DNA of 64,000 nucleotides from Viola odorata (Eukaryota; Streptophyta; Magnoliopsida; Malpighiales; Violaceae). The translations under genes were made by a program, and so were the position numbers. The notes under the pieces were generated by a model, which was not told the origin of the DNA, made no database searches, and was given only the letters and a program-made list of their open reading frames with translations. Positions 21,212-32,513 of the stretch are shown here, piece by piece; within the stretch, counting starts at the first letter, position 1; each line of letters starts with the position of its first letter. The stretch covers positions 49,760,327-49,824,326 of the forward strand of contig OY829539.1 of the NCBI GenBank assembly GCA_963691705.1, read 5' to 3'.

Positions 21212-22271
21212 CTAGTCGGCATTTATGATGGGCAGCTTGATTGCTAGAAGATGGGTGTAGAACGTCGTATATAGTTGAAGTAATTGGTTGATAAAACCAC
21301 GCTCTCTGTCAAGAAAGGGATCCGGCCTAACCCAGTCACCTTCCGTGAGATCACGATTCCATCCAGATCTCCATAGAGCAGTGGGAGAATTGAGGATAAA
21401 AAACTTATTCTTCCATTTGGCCTACGAAGAGTCAACCTTGTAGAGTTTCCAGGTATAGACCTTCAGAGAATCATCATTGTAGCGGGGAGACAGTGAGATT
21501 AAACCCCTTCGATTGTATATGCGAAATATGTATTGTAGTAGGGGAATGGTAGGAGAGATGCTTTTATGTTGACAAAGATGAAGAAAGGAGTACAAATATA
21601 TAAGAGCATTTGGACTGAACTGGGCAGGGTTCAAATTGAAGGTAGACAATAGTTTGGCCATAAAAGGATGGAGGGGAAATTGGAAACCAAAAAAGAACAT
21701 TCTAGTATATAAAATTTGTTGGTTCTCCCCCAAAGTACTATTTAATCTAATATCATTAGGAGCAAGTTGAAGGGTGCAACCTGCTAGGAATTTAGCCTGA
21801 TACCTGTTTAATTCTTCCTCAAGGGCGGTTAATGAGGGAATCGTTGAGATGATTTCTTCAATTTCTTCTTCTCCTTGTCCTAGAGGCCTGATGCCTGATC
21901 TGGAAATTTTGGCGGGGCTTTCATTAGATTCTAGAGGATTAGCAATTTTATCGTCAGACATAGTGAATGGATTGAAGAAGGAGGAAAGGAGACAATTTAG
22001 AATGGAAATAAGGAAGAAGAACGAGTGAAAGTAAAAGACTTTCTGGGAAGAGGAAATGAGAGCGGCGTAATAGAAAGAGGTAAAAGAAATAATATTAATA
22101 GTTTATAACCCTAAGACGCTTGGGCGATGCGATGGTCCAGTTACCCACCGTTTGTCAAGTGGCGAGTCAAAGGAAAAGAAAGAGGCGTATGCGAAAGAGT
22201 ATAATTATGCGTATAAGTGTCGTGCGTGTTAGTCATCATTTCTTCCTTAGTCGCATTTATTAGGGGTTTTG

Positions 22272-22286
22272 AAGCATTTAATGCTT
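22272..22286. promoter_or_regulatory. Palindrome upstream of gene B (TAT-3)
   Basis: AAGCATTTAATGCTT, a perfect palindrome around a central T, about 315 bp before the B ATG. Same place and core as in TAT-2. Confidence 0.5.
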
Positions 22287-22489
22287 TGACAAAAGGATAG
22301 AATATTTCTTTTGGCGAAAAGTGTGGGAAAGAGAAAAATATTTTAAAAGAAATTGAAATTGATGGTTACCGAAATCGTAAAAAATAAATAGAGTACAATT
22401 CACCATGCACAAATATAAATTAGACTGCAGCAAGTAGTAAAAGGATTGTTCCTCGGGAATTCGGTGGACAATTTCAGTTCTTTGCAATG

Positions 22490-23700
22490 AAATATGATAG
22501 GTGGTAAATACCAATAAGAGTTGTTTGAGTGCAATAATTAAAAGACAGAATTAAAGGAAGCAATAAACAGATTAATAGGTGTAACCAGTGAAGGAAACTT
22601 CCTAGTAAGAATTCTACCTAGTCCATGATTCCATTAGACTAATCATTGATGCAAAAGTGTTAAACACCAACTTATAGGATGGCTATAGAGATCAGGTATG
22701 GGTCACCTAGATCTCCTGCTCTCCTCTTACACAAGACTTCCAAAGAGACACTCTATTGAAAGTCCCTAATTGACTCAATAACCCTAAGAGACACTCTATA
22801 AAATTTAATTGAGCAATTGATAGACACGGGGAGAGGCCTTATCCCAGGTCTGGGAGAGAGATGTGTCTACTCCTATAAACCATGTCTGATCTTTCTTCTA
22901 ACCGTCGACCAGTTAGTCGCCTTCGTATCCTCTTCGATAATGTAGACTCCAAAGCCTTAAAGGAAGACTGTAATTACTCAAGTTCTAGGTGAAGGTGATC
23001 AAGCTTTACTCAAAACAAGAATAAACTAGCATGTTAACAAGAAAGATGAGAATACAAGTGTGATGTGTGTGAAGTACAATTTGATCTCACAATCACAAAA
23101 TCATGGGCTTTGAATCCTTACCAGAAAGACATTGTTTAGCCTAGCATTGACATAACAATAGTAATAATAAAGAGATGAACATAAACTGAATCGGAATTAA
23201 ATTAAATAAAGAAGAAACCGAGAGTGCAAGCAAGCTGCAACAATGGTGAAGAATAATGACGAGGAAGAAGACCCCCTTTTCTTCTGCCCAGCAGCTAATT
23301 AAATAAAAACCCTAATTGTTTCTAATCTCCTAAAAACTAGATAAGGATAGAATAAAATCAAATAAAATAAAATCTAATTTTTTTTAAATGGAAGAGTTCT
23401 AATCGGAGAGTGATTTCTTCAGAATAAGCCTTCTGGAAGCAGACAGCTCCATCCAACTCATGGCCCAAGCCCAATTTGACTTCTCATTAATCCAGTTGAC
23501 TCTGGTCAACACGCTGTGAATCCTCGCCTTATCCCAGGTCTGGGATAAGGACATCTCTCTTTTCACCCAGCTCTAAAACAGGTTCTTCTAGGTCCTTTTG
23601 AATATTTTGCTTCATAATCATTGAATCTGTAGAAAGGAGAGAAAAACCCATCATTTAGTAGTATCATCATCCCAAAAGAGGCCTAAAAGGATGATGAAAA
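22490..23700. repeat. Unclassified insertion-like sequence between genes A and B of TAT-3
   Basis: About 1.2 kb absent from the shorter A-B gap of TAT-1 and TAT-2. No frame is conserved. It contains a duplicated phrase CCTTATCCCAGGTCTGGGA (22836 and 23530). Its layout resembles the insert at 26700-27960: an oligo-C/T run, a 'CTTACCA..GTTTAGC' block, then an A-rich tail. It may be a non-autonomous retroelement; the borders are estimates. Confidence 0.35.
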
Positions 23701-24073
23701 GTAGACATTTTAGCATTCTATCAAAAATCATTTTCTAGTTTTTCTTTATTGGTATTTCTTTTAAAATCTAGTATTTTGTCCAAAGAGGCTTTCCTCACCG
23801 AAAGCTTTAGTTTTCACCGGAATGGTTTTAAAATTACTTCGTGCATTCGAGTTGGTATAAAGTCGGATGAGTCCGGATACCGGATTCAAACCCAGATACC
23901 GGGTTTATCTTTTTGCTCATTTTTCAAAATTCTGATTTTATATGTTGAATCAAGGGGTTAATGAGAGTGCGAATTAGGGGAAAATATGTAATTTTAAGAC
24001 GATGTTTTCAATTTCTAAAATTTTAAATAATAATACATCAATTAAAATTGTTCAAAGGAATATAAAATTAAGG

Positions 24074-26420
24074 CTAGGGTGCTGCAGGAGGAGGAGTAGG
24101 AATTTCTGAGCTTAGCTCAGTTGGGTTTGCTGGTCTTGAACTTGTGGCCTCTTCCGTTCTGGGAGGATCAATGTCCATACCTTCAGAATTCTCATTCTCT
24201 GGTAACTCGGGAGTAGACGGATCCTCGTCATCCTCAGCAATGTCGCCTTCGTTATCTGTCGTTTCTTCCTCGGATGAGGAAAATCCCGCTTTGTTAGCAT
24301 CGATGGCATTCACCCTTCTGTGGGTATAGTCAGAAATTACCCTTGGGTCAAAGTTGATCTGCCCATAGTAATCCATGAACCCTACCCCGCATTCATAGCT
24401 CGCATGATTATCTTTTTCCACCACTCAATCTTACCAGGAACTTTGGCCAATTCTTCATCCTTGGCGGATATTTCTTCTTGGAGTGACAGAATTTTCCTCT
24501 CTTTCACCGTTAATTCCACTTCTAAGATTTCAATCTGGGTTTGTTTCCATTTTTCTTTAGCTTGACAATCAACCAATTTCTTTTGAATGTGGTTTTGGAG
24601 TTGCAACACCTTTTGAGTTCTTGCCTAGCTCCGGGCAAGCTGTGATTTATAGCTATCAATGGTATTGGTCAAATGGAGTACCTTGGTTTTGTTCGTCTCC
24701 ATGAGATAGCGTAGCCTGCGTGAGATAGAGAGAAGATCATTCTAGATTTGGAGGTCATGAGCTTCAGGGGTCAATGCAGTCAATTCTTCTGCTTCAGGAG
24801 GAAGAATCAGTGAAGGGATTCCCGGGAGGGATGATGTTCCGATTTCAATAGATGGCCGGGGACCCTCTAAGAAGGCCTTTGCAGTACATGGATTAATGGT
24901 TGATAGAGCAGGAGAATTTGTGGCAGTTGTAGAGAGAGTAATTATGGCCGGAGTCGAGGAGACAATTGTTGAAACTGGAATGGAGGAAGTAATGGGAGAA
25001 GGAGAAAATGGAAGAGTTGTTAGAATTGAGGTTAGTGGATGCTTGGCAGGAATCTTGGCCGGAATAGGATTTGATGCTAGCTGACCGGATGCGCTTTCAC
25101 TTAAGGTCTTCTCAGCATTAGATGGATTGGACAGATTAGGAAAATTTGGACCTTTTAGGGCATGCAAGGGGGGACTTATCTTGCTTCCCGCTACTAAGGC
25201 TTCTTGTTTTTCCTTTAGCAATAGCCTTTGAGCTTTAGAAGCTTGACGGAGGCTATCTTTAGGGTCCATGTCGTCAGAAGGAGAAGAAGGTAGAGGTAGG
25301 ACGGACTCTCCGGGTTGTAGGGGAATATAGACGCGTTCGGAGGGAACGTTATCAAACTCAGGTTTTGCCTCAAATACTAGTGAAGTTCTTATTGACCCGG
25401 AATAAGAACTGATACCTTATTCATGGGAGGATATCCAAGTGTGAGGAAAACTTGGAGAAGCTCTGTTAGATCTTCTTTTCTTGACGGGAAGAGTGGTCCG
25501 TAAAGCCACGTGGATCAGACTAAGGTTGTTGGTAATCCGGAAGGTATTAGGGCCGGAAGAAGCGCCTAGGTCAGCCTGTTGTTATAAGTCAACAATTTCT
25601 GTAGGAGACTGTTGGGGTTCTTGTTGTAGTTCTTCAGCAATTTCTGTAAAAGGAAATGCTGAGCAAGTTAAGAAACAAAAGATAAGGAAAACAAATAAAA
25701 GGCAGAAACTTTCGCATAACACATTAATTCAAGGGCATGTCTCTAGCAAAGTTAAGGGTATGAAAAGGCATTCGTACACCCAGTAATGTGGCGACGTGAG
25801 AACTATCTTGGCGACCCAGCCAAGTAGGTTTCTTCCAATCTTTACTGAGGATTTTCCGGTTAAAACCAGAGCGTCATAGGCATCTAGGTAGATCAATAAT
25901 AAAGAATCTATTTTTCCATTCGCTCGTCTTTGATGTTGCTACCATTGTGTCAAATTCTTGAAAATTTTCCACAAGTGGTTGGGCAAATGAGTAATCAAAG
26001 CGGGGAATGATGTCAATCAGCCGTTGTGACTTTTCATTTGGAAAAAGCGGCAGAGCAAGGAAATAGAATGAGAGGTAATATCATTCAATTGGCAGATCTA
26101 GATTAAAGCATAAAGTCCAGCCCAGGAATGAGGAGTTATTTGTGCGGGACTTAGGTCAAATTGAGTTAGCATAGAAAGAATCAAAGTATGAAGAGGAAGG
26201 CGAAAACCGTATGAAAACATTTGGGAGTATAAGGTTCTACGAGTCCCTTTTAGAGGACTATGCAATCGGAGAGTTTTACTAGCCATTCTAGGGGCATAAC
26301 TAATCGGGATAGAGATGTTTCACTGCTCTATTTCATATTGTAAGGTGAGAACGTCGGTGATTACACTTGGGTTATTTTTTATTACGGGATCTAGAGGACC
26401 CTATGGGTATGGAGATAATA
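24074..26420 (-). pseudogene. Antisense gene A of TAT-3
   Basis: Recognised piecewise. Exon 1 (about 26420-25800) has NNPSVITDVLTLQYE, LRLHSPLKG, QMFSYGFRLPLHT and LSPAQITPHSW, aligning to TAT-2 gene A, with a TAG at 26098. The Ser/Thr/Pro-rich middle is 25269-24742. The coiled coil with QIEILEVEL and KIEWWKK is 24609-24382, the same WWKK motif as the other copies. A frameshift leads to a Glu/Asp-rich tail (24424-24074). Start uncertain: an ATG at 26699 (MPKQNPSTPVTRK) resembles the basic start of TAT-2 gene A and could be a separate first part. Several stops and frameshifts show it is dead. Confidence 0.65.
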
Positions 26421-26699
26421 AAGAGGGATGCATAATAATAGATCTAGAAGAAGAAGGAAGAGAAGAAAAAGAAGGAAGAAAAGAAAGAGAAAGTAAAAAT
26501 GGAGTACCTGATTGCGTGTCGAGAGCATCAAATTTAGTTGTATAAAATATACGAAATGAGGGGTAAGAATACAACTTATCACTCGTCCACAAGGAACTTG
26601 TAAATTGTGGTAAGAAAATCGTCCACAGAGATCTTTCGGAAAATTGTAGTTTTGACTCGACTTCCTCGTCACTGGAGTTGAGGGGTTTTGTTTCGGCAA

Positions 26700-27960
26700 T
26701 TTAAGATAAACAGAGCATAAAAAAGAACAAGCAATAGTTAAATAAAAAGAAGCAATATTAGGCAGAAGGAGATCTTAACTAAGATTGCAGATTGAGGTTG
26801 GTTGTGAACTGTCGTGAGGTAAACTCCTGGTAAGGGCGAATTCGCGAGCGCACTCCTTGTTTAATCGATCATCGACTTTAGATTTTCTCCTTCTCTCTCA
26901 TAACCCTGCTATAGATTGGGAGGAACCCCTTTCCAATCCTACTTTCCTCCTATTCAAATCACTTAGAGGGAACCCCCTTTCCTAGTGATCCTGGTCAGTG
27001 GACACCTTGCTGGTTAAAGGGTTTATCCAATTGGCTGCTGGCTTGAGGCACATGCGTTTTCTAAATGGCGTAGGGAAAGACAGAGTCTAGGCCAAGCTAC
27101 TCCCAACTCGGAGCCCTAGATTGTCAGTCTGGTTAGGCTTATATCAATCCAAGTTCACTAACCTCCGCGAGGCTAGCTGTCTACCTGCGTCACTCCGGTT
27201 TCGCTCGTCCCCTTTGTGAATGACTACAAATTCGTCGTCTTGCGTAAGATTGATCAAGTCTTAGCCTAGATGGGAACTGGTTTGTTAAAACAGAACTTGA
27301 ATTAATTACGAATGAGAGGATAATAAGAACGATCGGTCTCACGAATCACAAGCACGCTCACTCAACCCCTACCAAGAATTAGGTGTTTAGCTACTAGAAA
27401 TAATAATTAAAGAAGAGAATAAATAATTGATGAACATGAAATAGAATTGAAAATGCGATATTCGAAGGAATTCGCAGCCAAGTGTTTACAAAACAGAAGT
27501 TTGGAAGAAGGGAGATCCCGTAATTGACAGCCTTCCCTAACCTTTAACAAGGTTAGAGTCCTCGCCCATCACGTTCCTTTCCAAATTCCAAACTCCAAAA
27601 TAATAGGAGAGAACACTAAATCTCCAAAATGTTCAAATTCGAAATAAACTAAAGATAAATACAAAACATATTGTTTTTGTTCAAATCAGATTACATCTGA
27701 GAGTCCATCCAAGGGACGTAACAACCAGGTGGCTTCTTGATTCGAACCCGTCTTCCTTGAATCCATGACCAGCACGCCTCTATCTCTGCAATCTTTGCCA
27801 AGCCTGTGGCCAAGATTGCCACTTTGTTGCTCAAGGTATCTGTTTCCTTCATTTCTTCTCTTGCCCAAGACTTCCTCCAAAAGAAACAAAATTGACGTGA
27901 AAGAGATTGTTTTTACCCTAAACAAAGTAGTTTAAGATGGTAAAAACACATGGAAATAAA
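26700..27960. repeat. Unclassified insertion-like sequence between genes C and A of TAT-3
   Basis: About 1.2 kb with no conserved frame, absent from the C-A gap of TAT-1 and TAT-2. It resembles 22490-23700 in layout (CCTACCAAGAAT, GTTTAGCTACTAGAAATAA, then an A-rich end). Borders are estimates. Confidence 0.35.
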
Positions 27961-28596
27961 CGTCAATCAGTACCTCAAAGCACAAAATATGATGGGAAAA
28001 AGTCGCTTAGTCGGAATCGCGGTTGTGAAATCCTTGCAAGAAATTGGAACTGGTTGATAAAGGAATTGAAAAAAATATAAGGATAATAAGGAGCAGAGCG
28101 GTTGGTAAGGAAAATGGGGAAAAAGGGAATTTCCTTGTAGGTTTTAATGATAAATGTGAGGAATTTATGGACACGTGTGACAAATAGGGAGTAGAAATTA
28201 AATGATGGGACTCTTCGTGGGAAGAAGGAAATTTTTGAAATTTGAATATAGATTTATTAAAAATAAATTGGGGACGCATTAATTGCTAGTAGTACGCCGG
28301 ATTCATTTTGATAAACCAGATTCGTATCCAGTATAATCCAGGTCGGATTCGTGTTAAGTGGAACTCAGTTACTTGCACTCCATATGAGCTAGCTCCAGAT
28401 TCGTCTATAGTGTACTTTGGAAGTAGTTTGTTAAGTGGTCCTCGTTTGGTAAAAGGAGTAAAGAACATAGTGCTTATTACATATATTTGTTATACCGCGA
28501 AAACAGAGGAACATAGAAACATATTACATGTGATACAGAAAACTTGTAGAGGATTTAATCTTCATCGCTTAGGGAAGAAGGGATGAAAGGTTCTCC

Positions 28597-28946
28597 TTAG
28601 GGGATAAGGGTCTCATCCCACCAATCCATCATCATTTCCTCCTTAGGAGAGGGTGGTTCTGGTCGATTCTTCTTCTTCATCCCATTACCACTACTACTTT
28701 CTGGTTCCTGATTTTCACTCCCGTCTTTTCTTTTTCCAAGAAGAAGAGAAGTTGGTTTGATGTTTGTTGGTTACTTCCCTGTGGGATTGGAGGAATTGAA
28801 TCAAAAGGAGTGCCAAACATATCAAAGAATTGTTACTTGAATTCTTCGAATGACTTAAGCTTTGGGAAAGATGACACTTTGGGACGACGTTTAAATATCT
28901 TCCTTTTGGGATATTTCTTCTTGGGTTGGCATTTGTATGGCTTCAT
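28597..28946 (-). pseudogene. Antisense gene C of TAT-3
   Basis: Starts MKPYKCQPKKKYPKRK, strongly basic, and ends EPPSPKEEMMMDWWDE plus a few residues. That matches the acidic, Trp-containing C-terminus of C in TAT-2 (SPSSPEDY...HWADED). The position between A and D is as expected. At least one stop (after EEFK) and a frameshift interrupt it. Much diverged from the other two. Confidence 0.55.
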
Positions 28947-29554
28947 GAGGAAGGAAAGGTAATTGAAGAAGTATCAAGGAAATGGTGTTGAGAAAGAAGA
29001 AGGTGCGAATAAATGGAAGGGTTTTGATTAGGAAAGAATTGAGTTGATTACGAGAGAACTGATTATTTATATATAGGCATTAATTTATCTATTAATTTGT
29101 AAAGACAAGAAATAAGTGTTTCCATTAATCAGAGTTGCTGATTGGAGGAAAATGCGGTGTTTTCCAGGTTAGGGGAAATTAAGAGTCATTTATCTGGAAA
29201 ATCGAGAGTCATGATTAATTTTCCGAGAAGTGAGGCATTTTGGAGTCATTATTACTTACCGCTAACACTGGAAGAAAGGCAATTAAGATTCAGTAATACT
29301 GGAAGGAAGAGCGGGAGAGAGTTTTCCAGAATATATAAGTTTCCTACCAACAGGAGGATACAGAGTGTCGTCATGAAGAGTATATTTACAAGATAAAGGC
29401 CGATAAAGATTAAACTGGATCTAGTAGATAATATTTTACAATCGGAATTCATGCATACTACTGGGAGTTTTTAAGACATTGTTTACATTACATTACTACA
29501 AGCAAAATGGCATGTACAAGGGAAGGAATGACAAGAAGAAGTAGAAAATGCTAC

Positions 29555-29965
29555 TTAGGAGGAAGGAAGGTCATCATTATCATCTTCATCATCATCTTTA
29601 TCATTGACAGAGGAGGAGCGAGGGATTTCCTTTAAGGAAGCAAGGATAGAAGTCATCTCAATGGAAGAAGCTTTTGCTTCTTCCAAGCAGCATTCCAGTA
29701 AATTCCTCATGCCCTTCAGTATACTGAGAGCCACGCGAATGTGGGAAATACAAGTGGTGGTCCTGCAGATTATCTCCAGAGCGTTATCGTCCCCGTCATA
29801 TGTCGAATCTCGCTGGGCCACTAAAGGGTTGAGCATACTTCACAGCTGGGCAATGTTTAAATCAATGCCACCTATCATGCGTTCTAGGACGGAAATGTCT
29901 GAAGAAGCACTAAAATCTGCAAATGAAGTGGTGGACAAAAGATATGTAATAATTGGAGTTTCCAT
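29555..29965 (-). pseudogene. Antisense gene D of TAT-3
   Basis: Starts METPIITYLLS and is in a single frame of 137 codons with one TGA at 29837-29839. It aligns along its length to D of TAT-2: N-terminal (Y/F)LLS, a central SML(N/T)PL, then HIRVALSIL, the Glu-rich helix with SSIEMTSILASLKEIP, and an acidic Asp-rich tail longer than in TAT-2. A TATA box (30049-30056) lies about 84 bp upstream. Unknown function, mostly helical. Confidence 0.7.
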
Positions 29966-30048
29966 GGTAAAAGAAGAGGTGGTAAGTTGACAAAAGAGCG
30001 TGAAGAGAAACGCTGACTGGTAAGGGGAGTTAAAAGAGAGAAAGAGCT

Positions 30049-30056
30049 GATTTATA
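30049..30056 (-). promoter_or_regulatory. TATA box of gene D (TAT-3)
   Basis: TATAAATC on the minus strand about 84-91 bp before the D start, the same spacing as in TAT-2. Confidence 0.55.
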
Positions 30057-30336
30057 GGCGCATAACTTATCACCCAGGGAAAAGATTACTTTAATACTTT
30101 GAAGCGGTGGTGAGAGTAGTAAAAGTAATATCTGAAGTTATCTCAAAATTCCCCATGTGTCAAGTGCACAAAGATTGATGGGTCAAATGGTTAAAAATGT
30201 GTCAAGAGGGCAGAGAAGAGTGTGCCAAGTGGGCAGAAAAGGGAGATGCAAAGTTAAATGCAAGGATCAAGGTGGAGAAGTTTCTGGCGAAAGGAAGCCC
30301 TTGGTAAACACTCGGGCTTATTTTCGTTTGGGCTTG

Positions 30337-30555
30337 TGATAATTCAAAACAGACCCCCTAGGGCATTTTAGTCTTTTAAGGGTCTAGAGTTACACGCCCA
30401 GAGTCCTTAGCTTAGGATCTCAAGCCGGATTTTGATTCCCCGGTATCTCACACGTAGTGCTATCAAGGCGGTCAACGTCAACGAGGAGGTCCTCGCCATC
30501 CGGTCCAATATGGTCCACTACTCACAACCCGGAATCCTAGATTTCCTTAGCTACC
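30337..30555 (+). repeat. Start of the 3' LTR of TAT-3, interrupted
   Basis: Begins TGATAATTC after the conserved AGCCCTTGGTAAAC...GGGC block that also precedes the TAT-2 3' LTR. It is broken at 30556 by OGL-2. CTACC at 30551-30555 may be one half of the OGL-2 target duplication. Confidence 0.6.
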
Positions 30556-31678
30556 TGTTGCACCCCCTTTTTCGTTAGAAAGATGAGCTTAAGGTTCGGG
30601 ACGGATGCTAAGCATAAATGGATGCTTCGCATAATACAATGAAGTCGCCACCCTATTTTCTAAGGTTTAGGGAACCAAATCGTCATGGCATAAAAAGTAA
30701 AATAAAACTAAGGCACATGTGGTCTAAACCAAAGAACGAAGGTTCGAGGTCGTATTATGGACTCGGGAAGGTGTTAGGCACCCGAGTCAGATCCTTAAAA
30801 GGTTACCGGTTAAAAAGGTATTTGGAAAACATTTTTGACATGAAAACGAGTAAGTAACTGGAAAGTGTCGTCCAATCCCGCGCACGAAAACGCGCTACTT
30901 TTCAATCATTTACGGAGTAAATGATCGCAAAGTGTCAACCGAAATCCTGTTACGAAGATTGGGCCACCTTCCAGTTGTCCATGGGCCCTCAAAGGTATTC
31001 ATCACTTTAGTGTTTTGTTATTTCCGATCGGGACTGTAGGGATTGATTAATCATTTCTGGTCGGGACTAATTAATCGTTGGTTTTTTTACTAAAGCGAGA
31101 GCCCTCTTTATCATCATCGGGCCATGCATGATTAATTAATTACTGCGTGATCCTATCATGGATAAAACTAACATCGTACCATTTTAATGAATGCAAATAA
31201 CCGTATGGGATCGAAGCCACCATGCTCACATATCAATGCAAAACAATTAATTTCATGGTATAAAAGCAAGTGATGTAAACATGTAAACATGTGTGTTGAT
31301 TTTATTTTCTAACAGTTTTAAATATCATGCAGACAATTATGATACGAGTTTTTTAATATTTCTATATAGCATGCATATGAATAATATTTGCGGAAAACAT
31401 TGAATAAATAAGAGAGGCTAGAAAGTGTACTTGCGTTGCGTGATCTTGATCTACCTTACAAATTGAAAGTATTAGCGATGGTTGGGAAACAATAAATGAT
31501 AAAATGTACTCGAATATTTATTTAATTTACAACAAGTAAGCAACTAAAAAAACATGGCATAATTAATAGACAATTTATTTAAAACATGCATGCATACGAA
31601 TACTTTTCATGGTAATTTAACATGGCATGAAACAAGAAAGACATCATATGAACAAACGATTAACCCATTTTGAACTTA

Positions 31679-31880
31679 TCATGGCATAAAGAAAGCAATT
31701 TATTGCATGCGAGAATTTTACGATAATTAAAACATGGCATAAAGTAAACAATTTATTGCATATGAGAATTTTACGATAATTAAAACATGGCATAAAGTAA
31801 ACAATTTATTGCATACGAGAATTTTACGATAATTAAAACATGGCATAAAGTAAACAATTTATTGCATACGAACATGTAAA
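31679..31880. repeat. Four tandem repeats of about 53 bp in the OGL-2 LTR
   Basis: The unit contains CATGGCATAAAGTAAACAA, TTTATTGCATACGAG and TTTTACGATAATTAA. Copies start near 31679, 31735, 31788 and 31841. Confidence 0.8.
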
Positions 31881-31891
31881 GAATTCATACG

Positions 31892-31896
31892 ATATT
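31892..31896. other. Target-site duplication of TAT-2 (left)
   Basis: ATATT directly before the 5' LTR, repeated at 57115-57119 directly after the 3' LTR. A perfect 5-bp duplication as expected for Ty3/gypsy integration. Confidence 0.9.
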
Positions 31897-32092
31897 TGAT
31901 AATTATCGATACCACAGAAGCGGCATCTCCACTACCCCGCCAGGTGACCCGGCCAGCATACTGTACCCGCCGCGGGAGACGAGGCCCTGTCCTTACCGCC
32001 CTTAGCCTGGCGACCGACCCTGGGATGGTCGACATCAGCGGGGGGGCTCTCATACGACATTCGCACGGCGGCATCCCATCCCAGGGCATCCA

Positions 32093-32130
32093 TGACGTCA
32101 CTCCGCATGACGTCATCCCGCATGACGTCA
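32093..32130 (+). promoter_or_regulatory. Three TGACGTCA motifs, 15 bp apart
   Basis: TGACGTCA at 32093, 32108 and 32123. This palindrome is the classical binding core of plant TGA/bZIP factors. The 3' LTR has two copies (56793 and 56808). They lie about 90 bp or more upstream of the TATA-like site, so they could be LTR enhancer elements. Confidence 0.6.
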
Positions 32131-32320
32131 CTCAAGGCCACACCAGCGGCATATATCACCCCAGCGACACCTGCCAGGCGTTATTCCCACCCCTGTCGGT
32201 ACACTCCTTCCTTTCCTCATAAATACCCCCACCTCTTCAGACAGGAGGGTAAGCCTAAGATAGCATACTGAGCCCCTGCTATTTTGACTACCTGCACTGA
32301 CTTTGGCATCAGAGTGTTTA

Positions 32321-32341
32321 CGCCGGAGACCCCCTCCGGCG
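32321..32341 (+). other. Hairpin in the TAT-2 LTR
   Basis: CGCCGGAG-ACCCC-CTCCGGCG, a perfect 8-bp stem. Repeated in the 3' LTR (57007-57027) and largely kept in the TAT-1 LTR. It lies in the transcribed part downstream of the TATA-like site. Confidence 0.6.
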
Positions 32342-32430
32342 CTTTGCAGGTGACGAAGACCCCAGTACAGTGTTCCCGACCAGCCCAGATCAGGCCGATC
32401 CTGCTCAGTATCTCCCGGACTCTTATCAAA

Positions 32431-32448
32431 TGGTGCTTTCATTGAGAG
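32431..32448 (+). other. Primer-binding site of TAT-2
   Basis: TGGTGCTTTCATTGAGAG, two bases after the LTR. It matches the TAT-1 site except for one base. Confidence 0.7.
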
Positions 32449-32513
32449 CTTTGGTTAATTAAGTGAGTTTTCCTTAGTAACCAAGCTCTGTTCTTTCTGA
32501 GAGTCGAAGGATC

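Larger units (their letters stand above)
19223..21961 (-). pseudogene. Antisense gene B of TAT-3
   Basis: Three exons: 21961-21212, 21122-20620 and 20545-19223. Exon 1 carries the PF04195-like domain (DIRLNSTLGEN, FFGFQFPLHPF, FSPN, IYNRRGLISLSPRY). A TAG near 21410 follows VDSS where the other copies continue to a Trp-Lys phrase. Exon 2 opens with AIDPNWVPEF, the counterpart of VPPPSWEPEY in TAT-1, then a Lys-rich patch. Exon 3 is 441 codons with a single TAG (19876): an acidic start, a Ser/Pro/Thr linker, then a long coiled coil ending with NWFLWQ and a DEKFH motif. Its order and splice sites match B of TAT-1, although the protein sequence is well diverged. Confidence 0.8.
18300..30555 (+). 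mobile_element. TAT-3: TAT-lineage element lacking gag-pol
   Basis: It holds the 3' half of a TAT element in plus orientation: tandem repeats, then antisense genes B, A, C and D on the minus strand, then the start of a 3' LTR (TGATAATTC at 30337). The block before the LTR (about 30294-30336, AGCCCTTGGTAAAC...) is nearly the same as in TAT-2 (56559-56597). The gag-pol half is missing and the left edge meets the OGL-1 LTR. It is cut on the right by OGL-2. It is the oldest layer of the right-hand nest. Confidence 0.75.
30556..31896 (-). repeat. OGL-2 3' LTR, distal part
   Basis: The LTR end reads GGGGGTGCAACA on the minus strand. It carries the block shared with OGL-1 (30640-30800). No gene. 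Continues after TAT-2 at 57120; the total LTR is about 2260 bp. Confidence 0.7.
31897..32428 (+). repeat. 5' LTR of TAT-2 (532 bp)
   Basis: TGATAATTAT...CTTATCA. It is 15 bp longer than the 3' LTR because of one extra TGACGTCA-containing unit. A weak TATA-like CATAAATA is at 32218-32225. Confidence 0.95.

Noticed and set aside
29142..29396. 84-residue plus-strand ORF between genes C and D of TAT-3
   Set aside because: No counterpart in TAT-1 or TAT-2 and no recognisable motif.
31859..32442. ORFs of about 100 residues on both strands in the TAT-2 LTRs (also 56578-57176)
   Set aside because: GC-rich LTR sequence; differences between the two LTRs include frame-breaking indels, so there is no protein-level conservation.
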